Source: Macrotrachela quadricornifera (lineage: Eukaryota; Rotifera; Eurotatoria; Philodinida; Philodinidae). Taken from it: a stretch of DNA of 64,000 nucleotides. The DNA is taken from assembly GCA_022393335.1 (NCBI GenBank), contig JAJEKB010000790.1:212009-276008 (forward strand), given 5' to 3'. The stretch's first letter is position 1; every line of letters begins with the position of its first letter. This document shows positions 40,635-53,300 of this stretch, one piece after another. The position numbers and the translations under genes are program-made. Below the pieces are notes generated by a model. The model saw only the letters and a list, made by a program, of their open reading frames with translations. It made no database searches and was not told the DNA's origin.

Positions 40635-40783
40635 TATAATATTTATATTTGTGTATATACAGTCCTTTTTTTGTTAAATAACCACTGTTATTATTGAAAA
40701 CTCATTTACAAAATAGATCTTTTTATGTGATGCTTTATTATGTAAAACAGAGAAAAAAATATATATATACATACATTTAAGAT

Positions 40784-43700
40784 ATGAATCTTTTACGTCG
40801 TCCTCTCCGTCCTCGCCTTCGTCCATTATTACTAAGTGAAATAACAATAGATGGTCAAGCTGAACCCTTATCACCACTTTCATCAGTATCAAGTTCAACA
40901 AGTAATTCAACACCATCATCACGACCATCAAGTAATACACGATCACCACGTTATTTACCACCATTAGGTGAAGAAGATAGTCATCATGTTAGTCTTGTTA
41001 CACCATTTCAAAGTGAACAACGAACAATTGTTGATCAATTAACTGTTGCAATGAATGATGATGACGATGAAGAAGAAAAAGATATGGATACAGAAGAAAA
41101 ACAAAAAAAAATTTTACAACAAAAAAAATCAAAAAAATTATTAACACCACTTAAACCACGTGAATATTCTCAATTTAGTGCATTACATCATGCAGTAATA
41201 AAAACAAAACCACGAACACTTAATCGAACACCTAAATTTAAAGGACCACCAGCTTTACCAGCTAGACGAACACGTTCTTTTCATGATATTAAATCACGTT
41301 ATACACAAATAACAGATGATGAAGCTTATACAATTGTTAATCAATTTACTTTTAATGATTTTATTCTTCAATCATCAATATCTAATTCACATCCATATGA
41401 AGAATGTACATTAGAAAAAGCTTTTCTATCAAAATATACTTATAAACAAATATGTGAAATGATTGCTGAACGTGTTTGGACAGAACGTGGAGAAAGTGGA
41501 AAAGTATATTCAATCAAATCAATACTTTTTTTCCTTTCAAAAAAAAAAACAAAGTTTTTCTTTTTTTACAATCTAGATTCATGTACAAACTCTTGTACCT
41601 AATATTGAACCATTTCAAAATCGAGTACCTATGCATCAAATTGTTACAGAAATGGCTCTTCTTCTTCGACAACATATGTCACATATACTTGGTAAATATA
41701 ATAAAAGAAAATTATTTTCATTTGATTTTATTTTTATTTAGGTTCTCAACTTAAAATGAATATAAGAGCATTACCAAGTTGGCGCCAAAAAGAAGGTGCT
41801 CATACAGAAATTCTTCTGTATGAAACAGGAAACGGAGAGGAAATGCAAAATGATTCGAGTAGTGTTTCAAAAGAAAGCAATAGTAAGATAGAATCAATAA
41901 AAAATTTCATTACTTTTATTTATGATTTTTTTTTGTTTATATAGCTTCACTTAATCTTAAACGTGATACAGGCGCTGAAATTGCTGTTCTTGATGGTTTA
42001 ATTAAAAATGGAACTCATTTAGATTTACGTGCCTTTACACTTGAATATTTACCTGATATTTCACTTATGTTTACAACATTAATTGCAGTTGATCTTTCTT
42101 ATAATTGTATACGAGTAAGAATTTCTATTAATTTAATAATTATTTTAAATTAATAAAACTAAATAAGTCAACTATTTTTTCATATTTTATTTATAAGACG
42201 ATACCAAAAGAATTATTTCAATGTACAAAACTTGAACATCTCTATTTACGTCATAATCCAATCTCATCAATATCATCTGGAATAAATAATCTCAAAACAC
42301 TTGTTTTTCTTGATATGTCATTTTGTGAATTACATGGTTCTTTATCCGATAGGTAATATAACTATGAATTTTATATGCTAAATCATATATATATATGCAT
42401 ATTTTTGTTTTTGTTGTTATTTTGATAGTTTATTTGGTTTAATTAATCTTCGTCATTTGGATGTATCATACAATCGTTTAACAATTATTCCAAGTGGAAT
42501 ATCAAATTTAAAGTATAAAGATTAATTTTAATTAATAAAATTCTGAAAAAAATAATTATCTTTTTATTATTATTATTAGAAATCTTCGACAATTAGTTTG
42601 TGATGGAAACGAAATAGCATATTTTCCATCAATTATAATATCTATGGAAAATCTTCGATTAATTACAGCAAAAAATACATGGCTTTTACCTCAATTAGCT
42701 AAAGATGAATGTTCAACAAAACCTCAAGTAATTATTAATATTTTGAAGGATGAAAACAGTATTCGAAGATTACTTTTCTAACCTCATTTATCAGAGAGTT
42801 TCTTTTTTGGTATCAGTGAATCATTAAAAAAACTGACAGTTGTTATCTTCTGTGATTCTTTGAGAATACCTAACACTTTAGATAAACTTGTACTCATCAA
42901 CTTCAACACTAAATGTAAAGTATATAATATTAATCGATAGAGACTTTTGTGCTCGATACTTCAAAGATCTTTTTAAAGCTCCTGATTAGAGATGTATGAG
43001 ATCAAGTTTTTTGGTACCAATTTATCCGGATTAAGAACAATTGCGCACGTCTCCAATCATATTTTTTACCTTTTTTACTACAAAATATTCGTATAATAAT
43101 AGATTTACTTATAAATGTATAGAAACTTTCATTCGAAAAATGACAAAATTAAGGACTAATATCGTTTAGTTACTAAAAATTCATTTTGAATGTGCTGTCA
43201 AAACTCTTATTTTCATACATCAACTAGATTCTATGCACGATTTATTATTATACTATTGGATACAGTATTCAAATCTGAACAACGAAAATCTTTTGATTAT
43301 TTCAAATTAAAAACAAACAATGGCATAGAATTATCGAAAAGAATCTTTTTCATTGTTTTGTAATTTATTCTTAGGAAATTATTTTATTTCTAAAATTGCA
43401 AAACATCGTGACATACAAAATATTTCATTCTTTCTAAATCGTCTATTATATGAACAATATTTTTATTTTTTATTCATTTTCTAGAAATTACTCGAATTAC
43501 TTACTGTTCGTTTCAGTAAATATCATTGGAAACAATATTTACATAAAATTCCTGATTCAGCAAAAACATTATTATTCAGGTTTATTACATAATTCTATTT
43601 AAAAAAAAAGAACTTTTTTTTTAAAAACTTTTCAGTGCTCAATTGTGTGATTCTTGTTCAGGTTTACGAGTTTCAAATGGTTATCGTACAATAATAACAT

Positions 43701-43870
43701 GTCAAAATTTATTTGGTATTAAATCTTTACCAATACTTTTTGTTAGTTGTACACCAGAATGTCTACAAAAATTATTTTTTAATGAAAATGATAATATGAA
43801 TATTCCGTCCAAAGATTCATTTATTGTTAATGAACAATTTATTTCTAAACTTAAATCACGTCAAATTTGA
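40784..43870 (+). CDS. Leucine-rich-repeat protein with disordered N-terminus
   Basis: Nine exons (40784-41503, 41577-41691, 41742-41882, 41945-42114, 42198-42352, 42429-42512, 42580-42727, 43485-43579, 43636-43870), 620 aa. Residues 1-170 are Ser/Pro/Arg-rich and probably disordered, with an acidic Asp/Glu run and a basic KKILQQKKSKK. Residues ~170-370 form a conserved-looking module (YTIVNQFTFNDF, NIRALPSWRQKEGAHTEIL). About six LRRs follow (LIAVDLSYNCI, LEHLYLRHNPI, LVFLDMSFCEL, LRHLDVSYNRL, LRQLVCDGNEI). The tail has several Cys (QLCDSCSGLRV, CTPECLQK). The overall plan resembles LRRC63-like proteins, but I am not sure of orthology. Intron 7 is 757 bp, far longer than the others. It begins 149 bases after the BET1-like gene. 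Confidence 0.8.
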
Positions 43871-44516
43871 TAAGAATATTTCTTTCTTTTTTTTATATAT
43901 ATAATTTTTCTTTTTCACTAATAATAGTATATATTTCTAATCTCACGAATGGTTTTATTTTTGTTTTTTAGATAAATAAAAATGAAATTAATAATACACA
44001 ATATACTTATATCGAATATTTTTTAAAATAGTAACAAAAGTTTTTTTCATTGAAAATTCAAGCTAGTAAAGTAGAAAATATATTAGTAGATTATAATATC
44101 GAGATTTTATTGTTCATATTGAATAAAATGTATTACGAGCAGCTATTACTGACATATGTATTATTTTTTATTGTTACAATAAAACTCATAGATAATTGAT
44201 TCCTTTGTTTTTTTTTCTTTTTGTTTTTAATTCATTCGTAAATAGTAAGATTAAAAATAACGAAAGAGTAAAATATATTTATTTGAACAGATTGTCTATT
44301 TGCATATTCTTAATCATAAAACAAAAACAAAAAAAAAAATTCAAAAAATTGATTTAGCATCTTATTTTTCAAGACTATTTTTAATCCAAATTATAATAAA
44401 AACAAAAAAGAAGAGATCATATTTATTATAGATTAAATTCTCAAAGGGTATGAGTGAACATTACCAACATTGTGAATCAAATATATCATATTCACAAAAA
44501 TCTTAATTATTAAAAA
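43871..44516. other. Intergenic region LRR gene to PAQR3
   Basis: AT-rich, no gene seen. Confidence 0.4.
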
Positions 44517-45564
44517 ATGTCCAGAAAAAATTTTCGATTATACACATTTGATATGATACCTGAATATCTACAATCAAATCCATACATTCGAACTGGTTAT
44601 CGATATGGTTTAAATGTTAAAGGTTGTTTAATTAGGTAATTATTAAATATTATTTAAAAAAAATTTTCTTAAAAAAAAGAAAAAGAAATTCGATTTCTAT
44701 TTATATAGTTTACTTTATCTAAATAATGAAACTGTAAATATTTGGTCACATTTAATTGGTGCTGGATTATTTATATATTTTTGTTTTCGTGATATTTATA
44801 TGGGTAGAGTTTTTCAATTAATAACATCATCAACTGATTATTATTTTGTATTAGTTTATAATTTTTCTGTTATTGTAAGTTTATTTATATTTAAAATTTT
44901 AAGAAAACAAAAAGAAAAAAGAAAATTTGTTATTTTTAGATATGTTTGTTATGTTCAGTTATTTTTCATTTATTTGGTTGTATATCATCACGAATATTTG
45001 CTGATTTTCTTAAATTAGATTTATGTGGTATTGGTTTTGGTATATTTGGTTGTTATTTATTTGGACTTCATATTTCATTTGAATGTTTTTATAAATGGAA
45101 AATACGATATGAAACAATGATTATTGGTATTATGTTTATAGCTATTATTTATTATATACATGGAGTAAAACGATATATAACACGAAATATTCATGTATCT
45201 TTATTTGTAATTATATCACTTCTTGGTTTATTACCAGGTTTACATTGGTATTATCTTCATGGTGGTTGGTCAAATCAATTTGTACAACATTTTTTTCCAA
45301 AATTATTTGTACTTTATGGAATATTAGCTATAGGTGTATTGGCGTATTTAACAAAATTTCCCGAAAGATTTTTTCCAGGTAGAAATTTTACATAAATATT
45401 TAATGTATAGAATTTCTATTTATCTAGGTTATTTTGATATATTATTAGCCAGTCATCAAATTTGGCATTTTTCATCATTAGCTGCATTTATTTGGTGGTA
45501 TCAAAATGGTATCGAACTTTTACATTATCGTCTGATAAATCCTTGTGATACTCAAATAAGATAA
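44517..45564 (+). CDS. PAQR3: PAQR3-like progestin/adipoQ receptor family protein
   Basis: Seven-pass membrane protein of the hemolysin-III/PAQR superfamily. In vertebrates PAQR3 is Golgi-located and sequesters Raf. Four exons (44517-44635, 44709-44874, 44940-45378, 45428-45564), 286 aa. Matches to the PAQR3 pattern run the full length: RLYTFDMIPEYLQSNPYI near the N-terminus, NETVNIWSHLIG, MLCSV-type CLLCSVIFHLFGC, LDLCGIGFGIFGCY, LLPGLHWYYLHGG, KFPERFFPGYFD and SHQIWHFSSLAAFIWWYQ. The predicted metal ligands of PAQRs (Ser/His in span 2, Asp in span 3, two His near span 7) are present in the blocks SVIFH, LDLCG and SHQIWH. The Raf-trapping role is known for the family and not visible in sequence. 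Confidence 0.92.
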
Positions 45565-47031
45565 GTTAGAAGATATAAAGATTCTTTGTTTTTTTTTCCG
45601 ACAAAGTAACTATTATGATCTTTTTTTTATGTATTTAATCAGTAATTTTTTTTATTATGTTATTTTTACTTTTATGTTGTTTTTTTTCTGTGATAAATAT
45701 TTGTTCGATGCACTGATATTTTCTTTCGAGTGTTAACTGAAGAAAGAAAATTGCACGTATATTTCATTATCTTTAATAAATAAAAAGATCAGTTAATATT
45801 CTATGTATCATTGTGATGCCATTAGGATATACAATCATTTCAGATGTGATTTCATTAATTTATCGATTGTTTTCGATAGAAATTATGCATTCTCTATTGA
45901 AAGTTATTGAAAATAAATACAATTATTTAGCATGGATTTTAATAACGAAGGTAAATAATTCGTAAATTTGTATGTATTTAATGCTTATTGTAATGTTAAT
46001 AAAATATGAAAGTGTTATGTTTTAAAAAAATATTATTATTTTTATTATCAAAAGGAAATTGTTTTTCAATTTTCTCATTCAAAATATAATAGTTAATTAT
46101 GATAAATGGAATAAGAAATTCTAGATATAAAAAAAATAATAAAAATTTTTTTTTTGTTTAAAATATCATAGAAGTGAATCATCATTAAATGTTTCATAGT
46201 GGTCATTATCAAAACGAATAAGAATATCATTATAATGAATAGAAAAAGAGCGATTTTGATTAGTAAAAATAATTTCGAATATAAATTATCGTAGAATAAT
46301 AATGATAAAAGAACGAAAAGAAATTTGAACAATAGTTTCTTTGTTATTTAATCGGACCATACTTATAATATAACAACTATAAAAACAGATATAGTACTAA
46401 TAAAATAAAAAAACAAATCATTCTTTAAAACAAGAATTATTAATTTCATAAATCATTATATCAATAATTGTTAACATTGAATGATTATTTTACAAAAGAA
46501 TGGCAAAAAAAAAAGTTTCGAAAGGTTTTGTATTAGCCATATTCAAATCACAATCAACATATATTTCTTCAGTATATTATCATGTTTTTCTTTCTGTTAT
46601 TGAATTTAATCTTTTTTTTTCTCAAATGTCATTTTTTGAATGTGACATACATATTATCATATGTCATATTTTTAGGTTAAATTTTAACGAACAAGTAAAG
46701 ATTATTAGTATTCTTTATTAATTGCGCCACAACTTGTCAACTAAACCGTTAATTACGATATTGTGGCTTATCAAATGCAGAAGAATATCGATGAAGAAAT
46801 GGAATTGAACCAACAAGGCAAAGATATGCGTACGTATCTCGGTCTGATATAATAATCATCTAAAATTTTCACACAGGTAAAGGTACAAAATAAATTCAAT
46901 GGTTGATATACAGAGGATGGACGATAAGTAGCAAAATGATAAAAACTTTGTATATCTTCATTTTCTTTCATTTTGTAAGATTAACCTTTTTTCTTCTAGC
47001 AGACAGAACGTGCGAAAATTCTTCTCATCAG
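45565..47031. other. Intergenic region upstream of the palindrome
   Basis: AT-rich sequence, poly-A/T tracts, no supported gene. Confidence 0.4.
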
Positions 47032-48685
47032 GACAATAATTACGAATAATGTATTGAAGAATCATCAGGAATCTCTTATGTGTTTCGAGGGAATGACTAA
47101 TAATTATCGTTCAAATTCTTATTTCACATACTAGCAACAAAAAAAATCAAGACAAAGGAGGACACCATCGAATAAGTTCATAAATCTGCTACCTCTGCTG
47201 ATTTTACTTTCAGTACAATAGAAAGATAGAGCATGAAATTCTGCATATTTCTATGTTTTTATTTTGTCTTTTGTTTACTCGAAATAAATCTTTCTGAGGG
47301 CTAAACAGTCTCAAGAGGTCTATCACTTTAGACAGTTTTAGATAGTAACTATGGTGCCCATAATTTATCCTTTTGTAAATCCAATATCGAAACTAATAAC
47401 GTAGATTGACGTAGTTTTTCATGTTCTACAAGATAATATAATAATTATTTTTATCCTTAACATCGGTCTTAGGTTATGTAGAGTTAAAGGGGTACGATAG
47501 ATACGATTCTTGTATTATATGAGTACTTTTGTGTAGTTCTATTCTATTTAAAAATGGAATTAAAATTACATATCTTTAGGATCAAAAGCTGAGCGGTCTC
47601 ACGCTCATTCAATCTAAATGATTTTCAGAAAAAATTATTCTCTTCTAAGCCTAATTTTCATCAAAATACTGTAAGAAACTTACCATGTGAGAATATTTCA
47701 TGAGATAATGTCGGTTGAACAATAACCTAATTTGAACTTCGGAGAAAATGAATATCATATTCGGAATCAGCATAAAAAATTACCTCATATCTTATATATT
47801 TTAGCAAAAATAAGTTTTCTCGACATTGCACATTGGTAGAACCATGAGCAACATTTGAGAATAAAATCCCTGAGGCGGGACACATCGACTTTTTCTATGA
47901 ATAATTATTTTGCTAAAATATATAAGATATGAGGTAATTTTTTATGCCGATTCTGAATATGATATTCATTTTCTCCGAAGTTCAAATTAGGTTATTGTTC
48001 AACCGACATTATCTCATGAAATATTCTCACATGGTAAGTTTCTTACAGTATTTTGATGAAAATTAGGCTTAGAAGAGAATAATTTTTTCTGAAAATCATT
48101 TAGATTGATTGAGCGTGAGACCGCTCAGCTTTTGATCCTAAAGATATATAATTCTAATTACATTTTTAAATAGAATAGAACTACACAAAAGTACTCATAT
48201 AATACAAGAATCGTATCTATCGTACCCCTTTAACTCTACATAACCTAAGACCGATGTTAAGGATAAAAATAATTATTATATCATCTTGTAGAACATGAAA
48301 AACTACGTCAATCTACGTTATTAGTTTCGATATTGGATTTACAAAAGGATAAATTATGGGTGCCATAGTTACTATCTAAAACAGTCTAAAGTGATAGACC
48401 TCTTGAGACTATTTAGTCCTCAGAAAGATTTATTTCGAGCAAACAAAAGACAAAATAAAAACATAGAAATATGCAGAATTTCATGCTCTATCTTTCTATT
48501 GTACTGAAAGTAAAATCAGTGGAGGTAGCAGATTTCTGAACTTACTCGATAGTGTCCTCCTTTGTCTTGATTTTTTTTGTTGCTAGTATGTGAAATAAGA
48601 ATTTGAACGATAATTATTAGTCACTCCCTCGAAACGCATAAGAGATTCCTGATGATTCTTTAATACATTATTCGTAATTATTGTT
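47032..48685. repeat. 1.65-kb near-perfect palindrome (inverted repeat, about 780-bp arms)
   Basis: Left arm 47032-47813 and right arm about 47904-48685 are reverse complements around a spacer of about 90 bp. Paired positions keep a constant coordinate sum (about 95717) from inner to outer ends, so the arms have no net length difference. Differences are scattered substitutions (for example near 47565 vs 48150). Symmetry stops abruptly outside 47032/48685. No terminal transposon motif or target duplication was identified. Confidence 0.92.
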
Positions 48686-48686
48686 C
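48583..48686 (-). pseudogene. 3' coding remnant in palindrome right arm
   Basis: The outer end of the right arm, read on minus, gives IITNNVLKNHQESLMRFEGV and continues TNNYRSNSYFTY before a stop. The left arm, read on plus at about 47033-47140, encodes the same peptide with two substitutions (R to C, V to M). This looks like the C-terminus of an unidentified protein duplicated with the palindrome. No start or upstream exon is visible. Confidence 0.35.
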
Positions 48687-50394
48687 TTACAGAAGAGAGA
48701 TCTCTGAACCCTTCTCTATCATAAAAAAAAATGAGCCCTATAAAATGGAATACAATGAGGCTATTCAATTTTTGTCGTTCCGCTGATTATAGTCGACCCT
48801 GTGGTAAAACAAAAATACACCATTAGATCTGATGCTCGTGCCATCTACAAAAAAGCCTGTATTCGTTGAAAATCAGAAATGTGCTAAATATAGATTCAGT
48901 TTTCCTTTTTACAATACGCAAGATGTCGGAGACAGCTGCTTTTGCGCCAAACTAATAAACTAGTATAAAACATTTTCTATTCCATAAGACTTCAGAGTAT
49001 ATGTAAACTTCACTTATTATAATGGATATTTTTCAAATTAATGATGAAATATCAACATAGATAATTTTTTATTTCAAAAAGCAAGACATCAATAAATTTT
49101 AAATTAGTTATAATATAATATCTCATTCAGCATTATAAAAGAATTATTTCTTAATACAAAATTACTAAGGTAATATGTGTTATTTATCATAAATATAACA
49201 CGTACTTTTTTATGAGATAAAAATATCTTTTAAAAGAAAAAAATATAAATATCTTTTTCTTCACTTAGCCAACCAAAAATGTATAAGGACGGAAAAGAAA
49301 ATATTTTCATTAGGATTTTGAAGACATAGAAGATGTCAGGACAAAAATAATGTCGTGCGCTTTTCAGATATAAAAAAGTAGTACTCTAAAATTTTACTTT
49401 GAAATTTATCATGTCAGTAAGTCATTCAAATAAATATATTGATCGACTGATACCTATTTTTTTGGTTAACTTTCAATCGAGATCAGTGATAACCTGTCAG
49501 GATTTGAATAGAATTAGTATATGAAAGTCAATAAATTATCTACTATCATTTATAAATGCTAATTACTTTACCGTACGTCACTTTTGCCCTAATAAAATGC
49601 TTGGGTCACAATGGTGTATGATTTGGATTCATTTAAATAAGATTGATTAGAAATAAGATATATAGATATATGTAAGTTTTGTGTTTATTGTCACCTATTT
49701 TTATTTACTTTAGTTTTTACATGCTTGAAATAAGATTTTATTAAAAGGTTTTAATTACTCTATGTAGAAAAAATATTCTAAGATTTCTCGTTTAATATAA
49801 GTTTCATTATTACAGTCTTGTTGTTTTGTATGTGTTTGTGTCAATAAGATCAAGCAACATGAGCATATGTTATCTTTATTGTTCTACGTTTATAATTTTT
49901 TTTTTCTTTTCTTCTGGACTTATTGACTATGATAAGGGAGAATGACTTTGGTCGCGAAATTACAATGCTACCTTATACCAGAAGAATGCTGTTCTTATTG
50001 ACAATGTGACATTTATTTTTATTGCAGATGATGAAATTACAATAGTTAAAATTAAAGTAATGATGAAAGAAATCTAGATATGATAAAGTTGGTTCGACAT
50101 GCGTGATAAATAGCATCTTGAATTACGTTTTTTTTTAGTGATAGGAAAGAAAAAAAAATTGTTGTTATTACCATTATTAGAGATCAGCAAAATTAAAATG
50201 AAAGAAAAAAAACGAGATACGAGTCGGTTATAAGTGAGAATAAAAAAAACGAGAACAATATTTGTTCGGCGTATTTTCTTTTTTTTCAGCCATTACTGAG
50301 TACATATTATACATTTAAATTTAAATATTCTTTCTTTATGATTGAAAAAAACAATTTATATTCATTTATTTATTTTAATTTAGATCATTTCGAA
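48687..50394. other. Intergenic region upstream of ABCB1-like gene
   Basis: AT-rich with no recognised exon. TTTTAATTTAG ending at 50383, 11 bases before the ATG, may be a 5' UTR or trans-splice acceptor. Confidence 0.4.
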
Positions 50395-53300
50395 ATGGGA
50401 AAAAAGTCATATGATCTAAATAATCAGCAAGTATATCCGAATGATGATTCTTATGAAGATAGTAGTCGAAGACATTCAATAACTGATGGAAAAACTAGAA
50501 CAACATCCTCTAGGTATATTATAGAAATTTATAATCATTTATTGTATTTATATAATTTTTATTTTATTTTTCAGTTTTAAAATGAAAGAAATTTTTAAAA
50601 AAAATGAAGATGAAAAGAAAGAAAAAAAAGGACCTGCTGAACTTGTCAGTTTTCTACGTCTCGTATGTCGAATATTTTAATTTTAAAACATAATAAAGAA
50701 TAATTTGAAAATATTTATAGTTTCGTTTTGCAAATCGAATGGATATTTTTTATATGACAATCGGTTCCATAGCTGGTAAAATTTTTTTTTATGTTAATTT
50801 TTATTTATTATAAATATTTATTTTATTTAGCATTAGCTAATGGTGCTATATTTCCTCTTAGTAAGTTATAAATAAAAAAAAGTTGACAAAGAAAATATTT
50901 ATTATAAATATTTTTCCAGTGTTACTTATATTCGGAAATGTAACGGACATATTTACTGATGAAGTTGGAGATTTATGTAGTTTAAATTTTACAATGTTTG
51001 ATGGAATTTGTCCACCTGGTGTGGTACTTACTCCAGAAAATTTTGTTACCGAAGCTATGTATGTGTATTTTTATTTTTTATTATTGAATTTTTTTTTCTT
51101 GTTTATATAGAAAGTGTAATCTATCAGCAATAAACTTCTCATTACCGGAGACAGACTTTTTGGGCAATATTCGTCAACAATCTATATGGCTTACTAGTGA
51201 GTATTATTCGAAAGATTTTATGATATATGATTAATAATAATTGTTGAAACAAATGTTATAATAATTAAGATGTATATTTAGATTTTATCATCAATTACAG
51301 TTCTATATTTTAACGTATATCACACACAAATCTTGCACTATAATACTAAAGTTAATATATCACTAGATACAGATATTACTAAAACGTTTTTATTTTCACT
51401 TATAATAGAAACTAATTCATATTTTATTTATTAGTCTATTTTTAGAGTGAAAATGTTTGTGTAATTGTTATTCATAATTCTAAATTTTAGTAGAATTTAT
51501 TTTTATTTTTCATGATATTTGAATAGTGTGTTCCAAATTAAAAAAAGAAAAACTTAAGAAATTTCATGAACTTTATACAATCATTACAAAGATAAATTCT
51601 ACTGAAACTTTAAATTATGAATATCTTATATAATACTATAAATACTCTAGCATTTGAATTATACACATTAATAGCACAGTATACTTCGAATTTGTTAGTC
51701 TAATAATAAAACTTTTAATCTGCTATGAATATATTTAATCTTCTTAATGAACAATATAAACATCTTCATTATTAAATAAAACTTTTTCTTTAATTATTTT
51801 TTTCTATTTTTAGTTATGGGATGTGCATCAATTGCATTAGGATATTTTCAAGTTGCTTTTTGGTCAATTGCATGTGAACGTCAAACACGTCGTCTTCGTG
51901 AGACACTTTTACGAGCAATACTTACTAAAGAAATTTCTTATTTTGATATAAATAAAACTGGTCAACTTAGTACACGATTAACAGAAGATGTTAATAAAGT
52001 ACATGATGGTACAGGTGATAAAATTGGTTCAGCATTACAATTTTTTGCTGGTTTTATTGCTGGTCTTGCACTGGGGTATAGGAAAATAATTTTATTTTAT
52101 AGAATTTTATTTCCTTTTCGATTTTAGATTAATTAAAGGATGGAAACTAACATTAGTTATACTTTCTGTCAGTCCATTACTTTTTATTAGTGCAACAATT
52201 TTTACAAAAGTACAGATATAGAGAGAAATGATTTAATTTAAAAAACAAATTTTTTTTAAATAGATAACAGCAACAATGACATCAGAAGAATTAAAATCAT
52301 ATGCAAAAGCTGGAGCTATTGCTGAAGAAGTTTTTAGTAGTATACGAACTGTTTTTTCATATAATGGCGCAGGTTATGAATGTAAAAGGTAAAATAAAAT
52401 ATATAAATAATAAATATTTTATAAAAAAATATTTTCTTATTAATAGATATGAAAAACATTTAAGATCAGCAAAAATAAGTGGTATTCGTAAAGGAGCTTT
52501 TAATGGAATGTTAATGGGTGCCATTTGGTTATTAATCTTTTGTACTTATGCATTGGTATAATAAATTATTATTTAATTTTTAAAAAAATTTTATTTATAG
52601 GGATTTTGGTATGGAGCTAAACTTGTTCGTGACGAACATTTTTCAATTGGAAAAATTCTTATTGTAAACAGAAAAACCTCAAATACTTATTTGAAAATAA
52701 TTGAAATATTTATTATTGTATATATTCTAGGTATTTTTTTCAATTATTACAGCAGTATTTAGTCTTGGACAAGCAGCACCTCATCTATCATCAGTAGCAC
52801 AAGCTCGTGGAGCAGCTTTTACATTATGGAATATAATTGATTCAGTAAAAGAATAACTTAAATTGATTTATTTTGTAAATAAAAATAAATTTACTATATA
52901 TAGCCATCAACAATTTCTATAGATAATCAAAATGGTATTCAAAAAAAAGATTTAATTGGTGATATAAAATTTACAGATGTTCATTTTGTTTATCCATCTC
53001 GAACTGATGTTCCTGTTCTTAATGGTCTTTCATTTACAGCACATCAAGGTCATACAACAGCACTTGTTGGTACTTCTGGTTGTGGAAAAGTAAATATTTT
53101 CTTTTATTGAGAAATATTCTTAAAACAACAAAAAAGAATTGTACATATATATGAAAATTATTCGATTAATTTAGAGTACATGTATGCAATTATTACAAAG
53201 ATTTTATGATCCAATTGATGGTTCAGTTGAAATTGATGATAATCGTGTTGATGAATATAATCTTGGTTGGCTTCGACAACATATTGGTGTTGTATCACAA

